From Streptomyces hiroshimensis (GTDB lineage Bacteria; Actinomycetota; Actinomycetes; Streptomycetales; Streptomycetaceae): a stretch of DNA of 64,000 nt. Of this stretch, positions 24,799 through 32,727 are shown piece after piece. Under the pieces are notes generated by a model. That model was given only the letters and a program-made list of their open reading frames with translations. It ran no database searches and was not told where the DNA came from. Position numbers and translations under genes: made by a program. Positions within the stretch are counted from its first letter, which is position 1, and every line of letters begins with the position of its first letter. The stretch is taken from the NCBI RefSeq assembly GCF_014650335.1, contig NZ_BMUT01000001.1, positions 177,037 through 241,036 of the forward strand, given 5' to 3'.

Positions 24799-26097
24799 AT
24801 GGACACACGCTGTGCCCGACCGGACGCCCTTCCCGCCGTCGCTCCCGTCTCTTCCGCTCCTGCCCCCGTTCCTCCCGGCGGGCAGCGCCCCGCGGTGAGC
24901 GAGTTACGGCTCTCCGCCTTCAAATCCCACCGCAACGCCGTCTTCGCGCTCGGCCCGCTCACCCTCTTCCGGGGTCCGAGCGGCAGCGGCAAGTCCAGCG
25001 CCCTCCAGGCCTACGGGGCCCTCGCCCGGCTCGCCGGAGGCGACACCCTCGACGAAGCCCTCGCCGCGGTCGACGGCGGCCCCGCGGCCTGCGTCCCGCA
25101 GCAGGCCCGTCCCGACGCACAGGGCCGGCGCGGCTTCCGCATCGGCTGCACCGTGGAGGGGCCCGTGGGCCCCGTCCACCTCGACATCGCCGTCCAGGCC
25201 GAACCCGAGCTGCGCATCGTGGGCGAGCGGATGACGGCCTCCGGCCGCACCCTGCTCTCCACGGCCCTGCGCGATCCCGGCCGCCGCGCGGTGGAGGCCG
25301 CCTGGCACACGGCCGGCGCCGTCCCCGTCACCCGCGCACCCCTGCCGGACGACCGCCTCGGGACCGCCCTGCTGCCCCTGCGCGTCGCGGGCAAGACCGC
25401 CGGTCAGCGCCTCGTCCTCGACGCCGCCGAGCAGGTCGTCGTGGCGCTGCGCTCCGTCTTCGCCTGTGACCCCCGCCCCGAGCTCATGCGGGCGCCCGCC
25501 GCTGCCGGCGACGGGCGGCTGCGCGGCTCCTGCGACAACGTCGCCGCGGTCCTCGGCCGTACGCGCCACGAGTGCGCGACCCGCCATGCGGCGCTTGTGG
25601 CGGCGGTGGACGCGGGGTGCCGGGTGCCCGTGCACGAACTGGCGGTACGGGAGCAGGGCGACGGTCTCGTACGGGCCATGCTGGAGCGGAGGTCCGGGTC
25701 CGGGGCGGCGATGCCCCTGGAGCGGCTCGGGGACGGGGAGTTGCGCTACCTCGCCCTCTGCCTCGTGCTGATGACCGGCCCGGGGGTGCTGGACATGGAT
25801 CCTGCCGCCGAGGTGCTGCAGGCGCGGCAGACCCTCACCGTCCTGGCGGACGACTTCGACCGCTGCCTGGATCCCCGGCAGGCGCGCGAGCTGCTCGCCC
25901 TGGCCGTGCGGATGGGGGAGCGGGGGCACGTCCGGCTGGTGGGGGCGGTGCGGGGGGCCGCGGATCCGGCAGTGCGCCCGGCCGCAGGTCCGGCCGCAGG
26001 CCGGGCCGCCGACCCGGATGCCTACCCGGCCGCCGGCCCGGATGCCGGTCCGGCCGTGGAAGGAGTGTCGGTGGTAGATCTTGGGGGTGAATCCTGA
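24799..26097 (+). CDS. AAA/RecF-like ATPase
   Basis: 432-residue SMC/RecF-type ATPase. It opens with LRLSAFKSHRNAVFALGPLT and a Walker A RGPSGSGKSSAL, with an ABC-like signature region LGDGELRYLALCLV and Walker B TVLADDFDRCL. This matches single-gene ATPases annotated 'AAA family ATPase'; the biological role is unknown. The C-terminus is a low-complexity Ala/Gly/Pro/Asp tail that ends inside the next gene. The start at ATG 24799 lacks a good ribosome site, and GTG 24895 directly before SELRLSAFKS is an alternative. It overlaps the MazG-like gene by 17 bp, so the two are probably co-expressed. Confidence 0.8.
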   Translation: MDTRCARPDALPAVAPVSSAPAPVPPGGQRPAVSELRLSAFKSHRNAVFALGPLTLFRGPSGSGKSSALQAYGALARLAGGDTLDEALAAVDGGPAACVPQQARPDAQGRRGFRIGCTVEGPVGPVHLDIAVQAEPELRIVGERMTASGRTLLSTALRDPGRRAVEAAWHTAGAVPVTRAPLPDDRLGTALLPLRVAGKTAGQRLVLDAAEQVVVALRSVFACDPRPELMRAPAAAGDGRLRGSCDNVAAVLGRTRHECATRHAALVAAVDAGCRVPVHELAVREQGDGLVRAMLERRSGSGAAMPLERLGDGELRYLALCLVLMTGPGVLDMDPAAEVLQARQTLTVLADDFDRCLDPRQARELLALAVRMGERGHVRLVGAVRGAADPAVRPAAGPAAGRAADPDAYPAAGPDAGPAVEGVSVVDLGGES

Positions 26098-26638
26098 ACA
26101 CCGAGAAGAGGGGACCGGCGGCGGAGAGGGCGAGCTTCGGGTCCTGCAGCGCCGCCTGGCCGACTTCGCGGCGGCACGCCGCTGGCTTCCCTATCACACG
26201 CCCAAGAACCTCGTTGCGGCCCTGAGCGTCGAGGCGTCCGAACTCGTCGAGATCTTCCAGTGGTTGACGCCGGAGGAGTCGGCGCAGGTGATGGACCGGC
26301 CGGGGACCGCCGCCCGGGTCGAGGACGAGGTCGCGGACGTCCTGGCGTATCTCCTGCAGTTCTGCGAGGTGCTGGGCATCGACGCGGCGGCCGCGCTCGC
26401 CGCGAAGATCGAGCGCAACGAGAAGCGGTTCCCGCTGCCGGACCAGCCGGTTGAGCCGGACCGGTCGGTTGAGCCGGACCGGTCGGTTGAGCCGGACCGG
26501 TCGGTTGAGCCGGACCGGTCGGTTGAGCCGGGCCGGTCGATTGAGCCGGACCGGTCGGTTGAGCCGGACCGGCCGTCTCGGCCCGGCCGCCCGGACCACG
26601 ACGCTCCGGATACACCCGGTCGTCACTCTCCGGAGTGA
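26081..26638 (+). CDS. MazG-like nucleotide pyrophosphohydrolase with repeat tail
   Basis: All-alpha NTP pyrophosphatase of the MazG/RS21-C6 type, likely cleaving (modified) dNTPs to dNMP. The conserved metal motifs are EASELVEIFQW and EDEVADVLAYLLQF. The catalytic domain ends near residue 118. The rest is seven hexapeptide repeats (VEPDRS and variants), an odd addition to a housecleaning enzyme. It begins at TTG 26081 or GTG 26087 within the end of the ATPase gene. Confidence 0.85.
   Translation: MGVNPEHREEGTGGGEGELRVLQRRLADFAAARRWLPYHTPKNLVAALSVEASELVEIFQWLTPEESAQVMDRPGTAARVEDEVADVLAYLLQFCEVLGIDAAAALAAKIERNEKRFPLPDQPVEPDRSVEPDRSVEPDRSVEPDRSVEPGRSIEPDRSVEPDRPSRPGRPDHDAPDTPGRHSPE
26448..26575 (+). 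repeat. 18-bp tandem repeat in the MazG-like gene
   Basis: Seven head-to-tail copies of GGTTGAGCCGGACCGGTC-type units, nearly identical, coding for Val-Glu-Pro-Asp-Arg-Ser. There are no spacers, so it is not a CRISPR. Likely to vary in copy number. Confidence 0.9.
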
Positions 26639-26643
26639 TTGAG

Positions 26644-26670
26644 TTATCCACACCCCATCTGGTATCCACA
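26644..26670 (+). promoter_or_regulatory. Pair of DnaA-box-like sites
   Basis: TTATCCACA at 26644-26652 and GTATCCACA at 26662-26670 lie 18 bp apart in a locally AT-rich stretch before the next gene. The first is an exact consensus DnaA box (E. coli form); Streptomyces boxes are usually more GC-rich. Confidence 0.45.
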
Positions 26671-26793
26671 GATTTCTGAATTCCCCTGGCGTTTCCGGCG
26701 GTTAGTCATCACTCTGGGTAGTGAACAGGTGTGGGCACGGCGCAGTCGGAAGCGCAGGCGAAGGCGCAGTCGGGAAGATGGGGGATTCAGGCC

Positions 26794-27252
26794 ATGGATG
26801 CAGTGCGGCTCATCGGAGCCACCCGGGCGGCCCTGGCGCAGGCCAGGGCCGTCCACGACATCGTCACCGAGGCATGGCAGACGCAGGCGCTGGCGGGAGC
26901 GGTCGGCGGCCATCTCGCGGTGCACGGGCCCTTCGAGGCCCGCGCCGCCGCGGGAAGTCTGAGCGAGGCCGGCACCCGGGCGTCCGGCGCGCTGCGTCAT
27001 ACGCTGCGCGCCGGAGCGATACGGGCCGGGCAGCTCACCGAAGTGCGCGACCCCTGGGGCGCGTTGGCGGGGCTCTGCGGGCTCCTCGGCGAAGTGGGCA
27101 TCGCCCTGGTGGGCGTGGCCTGCTCCTCCGGCGAGGACGCCATGTACTGGCAGTGCATAGAGGCGATCGACGCCGCCGATGAGACGAGCGACAGAGTCCG
27201 CTGGTTACAAAGACGGCTCGCGTCGCGCGAGCGGGAGGGTGGTGCCGCGTGA
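26794..27252 (+). CDS. Streptomyces-specific helical protein (DUF6099-like)
   Basis: 152-residue, alanine-rich helical protein starting MDAVRLIGATRAALAQAR. It resembles a family restricted to Streptomyces and relatives that I recall as DUF6099; function unknown. The ATG at 26794 has GGGGGA about 8 bp upstream. A GTG at 26731 in the same frame would add 21 weakly conserved residues. There is no signal peptide or membrane helix apart from a mildly hydrophobic stretch, LCGLLGEVGIALVGVAC. Confidence 0.7.
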   Translation: MDAVRLIGATRAALAQARAVHDIVTEAWQTQALAGAVGGHLAVHGPFEARAAAGSLSEAGTRASGALRHTLRAGAIRAGQLTEVRDPWGALAGLCGLLGEVGIALVGVACSSGEDAMYWQCIEAIDAADETSDRVRWLQRRLASREREGGAA

Positions 27253-27269
27253 GGCGCGGGCGCGGGCGG

Positions 27270-27506
27270 TCAGCGGGCATCCCCTCCGTCGACGGACGCC
27301 GGGCGTTCGTCGCGCGGCTGCAGATCGGCGTCGAGCTGCGACAGATCGGCGTTGAGCGCTGCCATCAGCTCCTCCATCTGCTGCAGCAGGCCCTTGGGTG
27401 CGCCGGGCTGCCGGGCGGCGGGCGCGGCGGGTGCCGTTTCGTCCGGCACCTCGTCCGGCACCGTTTCAGCGGGCGCCGTCTCTTCGGGCACGGCTTCCTG
27501 GGTCAT
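27270..27506 (-). CDS. Small acidic hypothetical protein
   Basis: 78 residues. The acidic, proline/alanine-rich N-terminal half (EAVPEETAPAETVPDEV) is followed by an amphipathic helix LLQQMEELMAALNADLSQLD. ATG 27506 has GAGGAGG about 6 bp upstream. It points away from the flux of its neighbours and ends 17 bp from the converging gene. Not recognised; a coiled-coil or partner-binding peptide is possible. Confidence 0.6.
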   Translation of the reverse strand: MTQEAVPEETAPAETVPDEVPDETAPAAPAARQPGAPKGLLQQMEELMAALNADLSQLDADLQPRDERPASVDGGDAR

Positions 27507-27754
27507 CGCGGCCTCCTCGGCCCCGGCCCTCCCGGTGCGGGAGAGCGGTGTTGCGGTCGTCGCCTCCGGCAGAGCACACCGGTGCGCGGGCCGGGCGGTC
27601 CGGCTCCGCCCGAGCCAACGACCACCGGCCGCGGCGGACACTGGCCGGGGCTCACCCGTCCGGCGGGGGCGGCGGAATTTCACCCGACCGGGGTGGGTGG
27701 ACCGGGGCAGGGCACGGTCGGTTGACGCGCGTGGGGCAGTGCAGGATGGGAGGC

Positions 27755-28678
27755 ATGGATCTGCGAATCTTCACCGAGCCCCAGCAAGGGGCGAGCTATG
27801 ACACCCTGCTGACGGTCGCCAAGGCCACCGAGGACCTCGGCTTCGACGCCTTCTTCCGCTCCGACCACTATCTGGCCATGGGCTCCGCGGACGGCCTGCC
27901 CGGGCCGACGGATGCCTGGATCACCCTGGCGGGGCTCGCCCGTGAGACGAGCCGCATCCGGCTGGGCACCCTGATGACCGCCGGTACGTTCCGGCTGCCC
28001 GGCGTGCTCGCCATCCAGGTGGCCCAGGTGGACCAGATGTCGGGCGGGCGGGTCGAGCTCGGCCTCGGCGCCGGCTGGTTCGAGGAGGAGCACAAGGCGT
28101 ACGGCATCCCCTTCCCCAAGGAGAAGTTCGGGCGCCTGGAGGAGCAGCTCGCGATCGTGACGGGCCTGTGGGAGACGGAGGCCGGCCGGACCTTCGACTT
28201 CGACGGCATGTACTACCAGCTCACCGAGTGCCCCGCGCTGCCCAAGCCCGCGCAGCGGAAGGTGCCCGTGCTCGTCGGCGGCCACGGAGCGAAGCGCACG
28301 CCGCGGCTCGCTGCGAAGTACGCCGACGAGTTCAACATCCCCTTCGCCTCGGTCGAGGACAGCGAGCGGCAGTTCGGCAGGGTGCGGGCGGCCGCGGAGG
28401 AGGCCGGCCGCAAGGGCGACGAGCTCGTCTACTCCAACGTGCTCGTCGCCTGCGTCGGCAAGGATGACGCAGAGGTCGCGCGGCGTGCGGCGGTCATCGG
28501 GCGCGATGTGGCCGAGCTCAAGGAGAACGGCCTGGCCGGCTCGCCCGCGGAGGTCGTCGACAAGATCGGCCGCTATGCGGCGATCGGCTCCTCCCGGGTC
28601 TACTTCCAGATCCTGGACCTGGACGACCTCGACCACCTGGAGCTGATCTCCTCGGAGGTCCAGTCCCAGCTGGGCTGA
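27755..28678 (+). CDS. LLM-class F420-dependent oxidoreductase
   Basis: 307-residue luciferase-like TIM-barrel oxidoreductase, probably F420-dependent as in most actinobacterial members. It shows DLRIFTEPQQGASYDTLL, the FFRSDHYLA strand, RIRLGTLMTAGTFR and GRVELGLGAGWFEEEHKAYG. The substrate is unknown. Start ATG 27755 fits homologous N-termini; ATG 27746 would add three residues. It is followed 68 bp later by a homocysteine methyltransferase gene on the same strand. Confidence 0.9.
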   Translation: MDLRIFTEPQQGASYDTLLTVAKATEDLGFDAFFRSDHYLAMGSADGLPGPTDAWITLAGLARETSRIRLGTLMTAGTFRLPGVLAIQVAQVDQMSGGRVELGLGAGWFEEEHKAYGIPFPKEKFGRLEEQLAIVTGLWETEAGRTFDFDGMYYQLTECPALPKPAQRKVPVLVGGHGAKRTPRLAAKYADEFNIPFASVEDSERQFGRVRAAAEEAGRKGDELVYSNVLVACVGKDDAEVARRAAVIGRDVAELKENGLAGSPAEVVDKIGRYAAIGSSRVYFQILDLDDLDHLELISSEVQSQLG

Positions 28679-28746
28679 AGCCGGCCCCGGTGCCCCGGCG
28701 CCGCCGCACGACCGAGGAGCAATCGAGGAACAATCTAGGAGCACCT

Positions 28747-29700
28747 GTGACGCCCGTCCCCACCACCACCCCGTTCGCCGAAGCGGCGGCGCGCGGTCCG
28801 CTCGTCCTCGACGGCGGGCTGTCCAACCAGCTGGCGGCGCAGGGCTGCGATCTGTCCGACGCCCTGTGGTCGGCCCGGCTGCTCGCCGACGGCCCGAGGC
28901 AGATCGAGCAGGCGCACGCCGCCTATGTGCGGGCGGGCGCCCAGGTCCTCATCACCTCCAGCTATCAGGCCACGTTCGAGGGGTTCGCGCGCCGCGGCCT
29001 GGGCCGGGAGGAGGCCGCGGCACTGCTGCGGCGCAGCGTGGAGCTGGCGCGCGGTGCCGCGGAGCGCGAAGCCCCCGGGAAGGAGGTGTGGGTCGCGGCG
29101 TCCGTCGGCCCTTACGGCGCCTTCCTTGCCGACGGCAGTGAGTACCGCGGGCGTTACGGCCTGAGCATCGCCGAGCTGGAGCGTTTTCACCGGCCGCGGA
29201 TCGAGACCCTGCTGGAGGCCGGGCCCGACGTCCTCGCGCTGGAGACCGTGCCCGACGTCGACGAGGCGGAGGCCCTGCTGCGGGTCGTGGAGGGCTGCGG
29301 GGTGCCCGTCTGGCTGTCCTACAGCGCGGCGGGCGGGCACACCCGCGCCGGCCAGCCGCTGCGCGAGGCGTTCGCGCTGGCCGCCGGGAACGACCAGGTC
29401 GTCGCCGTCGGCGTCAACTGCTGCACCCCCGCCGACGCCGACCGCGCCGTGCCGCTGGCGGCGGAGGCCGCCGGGAAGCCCGTCGTGGTCTACCCCAACA
29501 GCGGCGAGCAGTGGGATGCCGCGACCCGGTCCTGGACGGGCCGTCCGGCCTTCGCCCCCGAGCGCGTCACCGAATGGCGCGCGGCAGGCGCCCGTCTCAT
29601 AGGCGGCTGCTGCCGCGTGGGCCCGGCCGAGATCGCAGCCCTGGCCCGCGCCCTCGGCGCCGGTCCCGGGCAGGGCCGGTCTTCCACGGACGTCCGCTGA
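28747..29700 (+). CDS. mmuM: Homocysteine S-methyltransferase (MmuM-like)
   Basis: 317-residue zinc enzyme transferring a methyl group from S-methylmethionine (or SAM) to homocysteine to make methionine. Zinc ligands are the cysteines of VNCCTP and the pair in GGCCRVGP; LVLDGGLSNQL and the SYQATFEGF segment are also typical of the family. The GTG at 28747 follows TAGGAGCACCT. It stands 68 bp after the LLM oxidoreductase gene, possibly on the same transcript, but there is no functional link in the sequence. Confidence 0.92.
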   Translation: MTPVPTTTPFAEAAARGPLVLDGGLSNQLAAQGCDLSDALWSARLLADGPRQIEQAHAAYVRAGAQVLITSSYQATFEGFARRGLGREEAAALLRRSVELARGAAEREAPGKEVWVAASVGPYGAFLADGSEYRGRYGLSIAELERFHRPRIETLLEAGPDVLALETVPDVDEAEALLRVVEGCGVPVWLSYSAAGGHTRAGQPLREAFALAAGNDQVVAVGVNCCTPADADRAVPLAAEAAGKPVVVYPNSGEQWDAATRSWTGRPAFAPERVTEWRAAGARLIGGCCRVGPAEIAALARALGAGPGQGRSSTDVR

Positions 29701-29823
29701 GCCCCCAGGCGTTGTCAGACCCTCCCCCTACAGTCCTCGTAGTACTCGTAGTCCTCGCAGCCTTGGCAGTCCTTCCGGCCGGGGACGCGGGACGACGCCG
29801 GTGACGAAAGCGCGGGGGAGCAG

Positions 29824-30252
29824 ATGAGCACAGCAGACATGCGGGAGTTCGGGATCGGGCTGTTCGAGCAATGGACGGCCATGTGGAACGGGGACAGCGC
29901 CTTGGCCGACCGGATCATGGCTCCCGAATTCCGGCTCCGCTACGCCCAGGCGGGCACCGAGTCCTTCGACGACGTCCGCCGGCCCGCGCAGCTCGTGGAG
30001 GTTATCGCGGGGTGGCACCGCGCGCGCCCCGGGCTGCGCTTCGCTGCCGAAGGGGTGGCGGCCGTCGACCTCGTCCTGGCCGACGGCGCGCCGTCGGGCC
30101 GGGTGGCGCGGCCCTACCGGGCGGCCTTCACCGAGGCGGACGGGAGCACGGTGGCCCGGAGCGGCATCGACATGCTCGGAGTGTCGGGCGGCTTGATCAC
30201 GGAGGTGTGGTCGGTGTCCGGTGGGGTCGGCGGGCGGATGTTCTACCGCTGA
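29824..30252 (+). CDS. NTF2/SnoaL-like protein
   Basis: 142-residue single-domain protein with the cone-like NTF2/SnoaL pattern (FEQWTAMWNGDSALADRIM, then RSGIDMLGVSGGLITEVW). Members range from polyketide cyclases to ester-binding proteins and limonene-epoxide-hydrolase-like enzymes; no catalytic set is clear enough to assign a reaction. The ATG at 29824 follows GGGGGAGCAG. Short CTCGTAGT repeats lie just upstream at 29735-29755. Confidence 0.8.
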   Translation: MSTADMREFGIGLFEQWTAMWNGDSALADRIMAPEFRLRYAQAGTESFDDVRRPAQLVEVIAGWHRARPGLRFAAEGVAAVDLVLADGAPSGRVARPYRAAFTEADGSTVARSGIDMLGVSGGLITEVWSVSGGVGGRMFYR

Positions 30253-30402
30253 CCGTCTCCGTCGCGGCCCGCCCAACGTCACTGCACACACCGCCAGTTG
30301 GCGCAACCTCACGCCCGGGCCACGGGTTCACCACTAGCGTGGACACAGCGGACACGGACGTGCAATGTGCGTCCCAGGGGGTCCAGGACCGGGGGTGGGG
30401 AA

Positions 30403-31923
30403 ATGTCCCAGGAATCCACGGAGACGACAGTCAGAGTGCGGCCGCCGGATCTGGCGCCGGGGGCGGTGATCGCCCAGTCCCTGGACAACCAGTGGGCGAC
30501 CGCGGAGCTGACCAGGGAGATGGTCGCGAGGGGAAGATCGCTCGGCGAGGTCGGGGGCGCGCGGGAGAAGGAGGTGCGGGCCGAGTACTTCCGCAGCCTG
30601 ATCAACACCCGCCAAGTGGTGGCCAACCGCGTGTTCTTCTACAACAACACCGCCGTCAGCCGCGACCTCGTGGCGGGCGGCGCGGCCCGCCGCGCCCACC
30701 AGAAGCTGCTGGCGCAGGCGGCCCTCGTGCCCTACCTGCTGAACGAGCGCGATCCCGCCGAGCGCCCGAGCACCGGCCTGGACTTCGACGAGAGGGCCTT
30801 CGCCGCCTGGCAGGAGACGCTCGAAGGGATGCCGGCCGGCGAGCACGTCAAGTGCGTCCGGTTCTCCTGGGAGGACCAGGAGAACCGGGACGCCACCAGG
30901 AGTGCCCTCTTCAACGCCTTCGCCGCACGGGTGCAGGGGCTGACCGCGAAGGACATCCCCCTGCTCGCCGCGCAGGTGGGCCTCCCGCGGCGGCAGCACG
31001 CGGCGTTCGCCGCCCGGATCGGCGAAGTGGTCCAGCTCAGCAACGAGCGCAGCATCCGCGGCGACCTCGTCACGCGGAACGTGCTCTACGAGGAGTTCGT
31101 GTCCGTGCCGGGCACGCCCGTATCCGAAGGCAGGTACGACAGGAACAAGCCGTTCGCCGGGGAGATCAAGCAGCTCCTCGACCTCATCTACAACGTCAAC
31201 CTCGCCGACGCCCTAGGCATGTATCCGCTGACCCCGGCCGGCAGCCTGCGCAGGGTGGCCCTCCAGGAGTGGCGCGACATCCGTACGACACCCGCCGGGA
31301 CGGTCACCGACCCCGAGCAGCTCCTGCTGTTCCTGCAGCGGCAGGCGTTCTCCACGGTCCAGGACCGGCTCGCCCTGACCCCCGCCGCGGTCGACACCCT
31401 CGCCCTGGAGGACATCTGCAGCCTGCGGCAGAGCGACCCGTGGAACGCCTACATACGCGCCTTCGACGAGCTGACCGCCGACCCGGCCTCCTTCCACGAG
31501 CGCGTCGGCCCCGTCTTCGCCCGCTACGTCCGGCTCAACTCCGAGATCGTCCGCCTCGCCGGGGCCCGCGGCGACCGCCGGGCCCGCGCCAACAAGTGGC
31601 TGCCCGTCATCGAGGTCGTCGTCACCGTCGGCGGCGCCGTCTTCACCGCCGTCACCGGCGACGAGGCCTGGAGCGTGGCCGGCAGCCTCGGCGGGGTCTC
31701 GGCCAAGTACGGCGGCTCCGTGCAGCTGGTGCTCCGCAACAGGCTGGAGGGCCGGCGCGAGCAGAAGTTCGCCCGCGAGATGGCCGCGGTCCGGTTCGAC
31801 GGCACACGGGAGTGGGAAAGGTTCCACGACATGGTGCGCAAGCTGCCCGGGTACCGGGAGGAGGGCGGCTCCCCGGCCGCCACCGGCTCCGCCACCGTCC
31901 AGGACGAGCTCCCGGAGTACTGA
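30403..31923 (+). CDS. Hypothetical protein of 506 residues
   Basis: Not recognised. Largely helical and soluble-looking, with a moderately hydrophobic stretch near the C-terminus (EVVVTVGGAVFTAVTGDEAW followed by GSLGGVSAKYGG) and then a basic coiled region. The start is ATG 30403 behind GGTGGGGAA. Codon usage matches the host, so it is not obviously foreign. It is followed 47 bp later by a Nudix gene on the same strand. No catalytic motif is seen. Confidence 0.75.
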   Translation: MSQESTETTVRVRPPDLAPGAVIAQSLDNQWATAELTREMVARGRSLGEVGGAREKEVRAEYFRSLINTRQVVANRVFFYNNTAVSRDLVAGGAARRAHQKLLAQAALVPYLLNERDPAERPSTGLDFDERAFAAWQETLEGMPAGEHVKCVRFSWEDQENRDATRSALFNAFAARVQGLTAKDIPLLAAQVGLPRRQHAAFAARIGEVVQLSNERSIRGDLVTRNVLYEEFVSVPGTPVSEGRYDRNKPFAGEIKQLLDLIYNVNLADALGMYPLTPAGSLRRVALQEWRDIRTTPAGTVTDPEQLLLFLQRQAFSTVQDRLALTPAAVDTLALEDICSLRQSDPWNAYIRAFDELTADPASFHERVGPVFARYVRLNSEIVRLAGARGDRRARANKWLPVIEVVVTVGGAVFTAVTGDEAWSVAGSLGGVSAKYGGSVQLVLRNRLEGRREQKFAREMAAVRFDGTREWERFHDMVRKLPGYREEGGSPAATGSATVQDELPEY

Positions 31924-31970
31924 GAGACGAGCTCCCGGAGTGCTGAGACCGGAGACCGGAGTACGAGGCA

Positions 31971-32693
31971 GTGCCAGAAGAGACCGCACCGACCCCCCAT
32001 GACTACGACCGCCTGCGCGCCGCCCGCCCCGAGCTGTTCGGCAACTCCCCGGGCGGCATCGACATCCTCCTCGACCCGGCGGAGGTCGAGGAGGCCCGGC
32101 GCACCGCGGCCGCGGAGGACCCGGAGCCGCCGGTCGGCGTCGTCTACGCCGACCGCTTCGTCACCCTCGTCCGTGACGCCGTCCGCTTCCCCGGCGGCGC
32201 CCTGGGGCTCTATGTCCGCATGCTGTCCACCACCGCGAGCCCCGGCGCCGTCGTCCTCCCCCTCACCCGCGCAGGCGATGTCGTCCTCGTCGAGCACTAC
32301 CGGCACGCCACCCGCTCCTGGCACTGGGAGGTGCCCCGCGGCATGGGTTCGCCGGGCGCCACCGGCGCGGAGAACGCCGTCCGGGAACTCGCGGAGGAAA
32401 TCGGCGCGGAGGCCGCCGAATTGATTTCCCTGGGCCGGCTGCACCCCGACAGCGGTCTGCTCGGGGACCATGTCGAGCTGTTCGCCGCCCGTATCGACGG
32501 CTTCGGTTCCCCGGAGACCTCCGAAGGCATCCGCAAAATCGTCACCCGCCCCTGGCCCGAGGTGGCCGAGATGATTGCGGAAGGGTCGATCACCTGCGCG
32601 TTCACCATCGCCGTCCTCACCCGCGCCCTCCTGAAGGGGCTCCTGGGAAACCCGGGAAGGGAGAAGGGGAATACGGCGGGCGAAAAGAATTAG
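31971..32693 (+). CDS. Nudix hydrolase (ADP-sugar pyrophosphatase-like)
   Basis: 240-residue Nudix enzyme. The Nudix box is visible as GATGAENAVRELAEEIG, preceded by the strand VVLVEHYRHATRSWHWEVPRG, which resembles ADP-ribose/ADP-sugar pyrophosphatases. It hydrolyses a nucleoside diphosphate linked to another moiety. The GTG at 31971 has ACGAGG a few bases upstream. It directly precedes hen1-pnkp (34-bp gap), so a role in processing nucleotide end groups together with RNA repair is possible but unproven. The C-terminal ~15 residues are basic and repeat-like. Confidence 0.88.
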   Translation: MPEETAPTPHDYDRLRAARPELFGNSPGGIDILLDPAEVEEARRTAAAEDPEPPVGVVYADRFVTLVRDAVRFPGGALGLYVRMLSTTASPGAVVLPLTRAGDVVLVEHYRHATRSWHWEVPRGMGSPGATGAENAVRELAEEIGAEAAELISLGRLHPDSGLLGDHVELFAARIDGFGSPETSEGIRKIVTRPWPEVAEMIAEGSITCAFTIAVLTRALLKGLLGNPGREKGNTAGEKN

Positions 32694-32727
32694 CAGCGGG
32701 TGCACGTCACCGGGGATACTCGATCGC

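Noticed and set aside
26448..26575. Regular 18-bp repeats considered as a CRISPR array
   Set aside because: No spacers; the units are contiguous, in frame, and encode a hexapeptide repeat.
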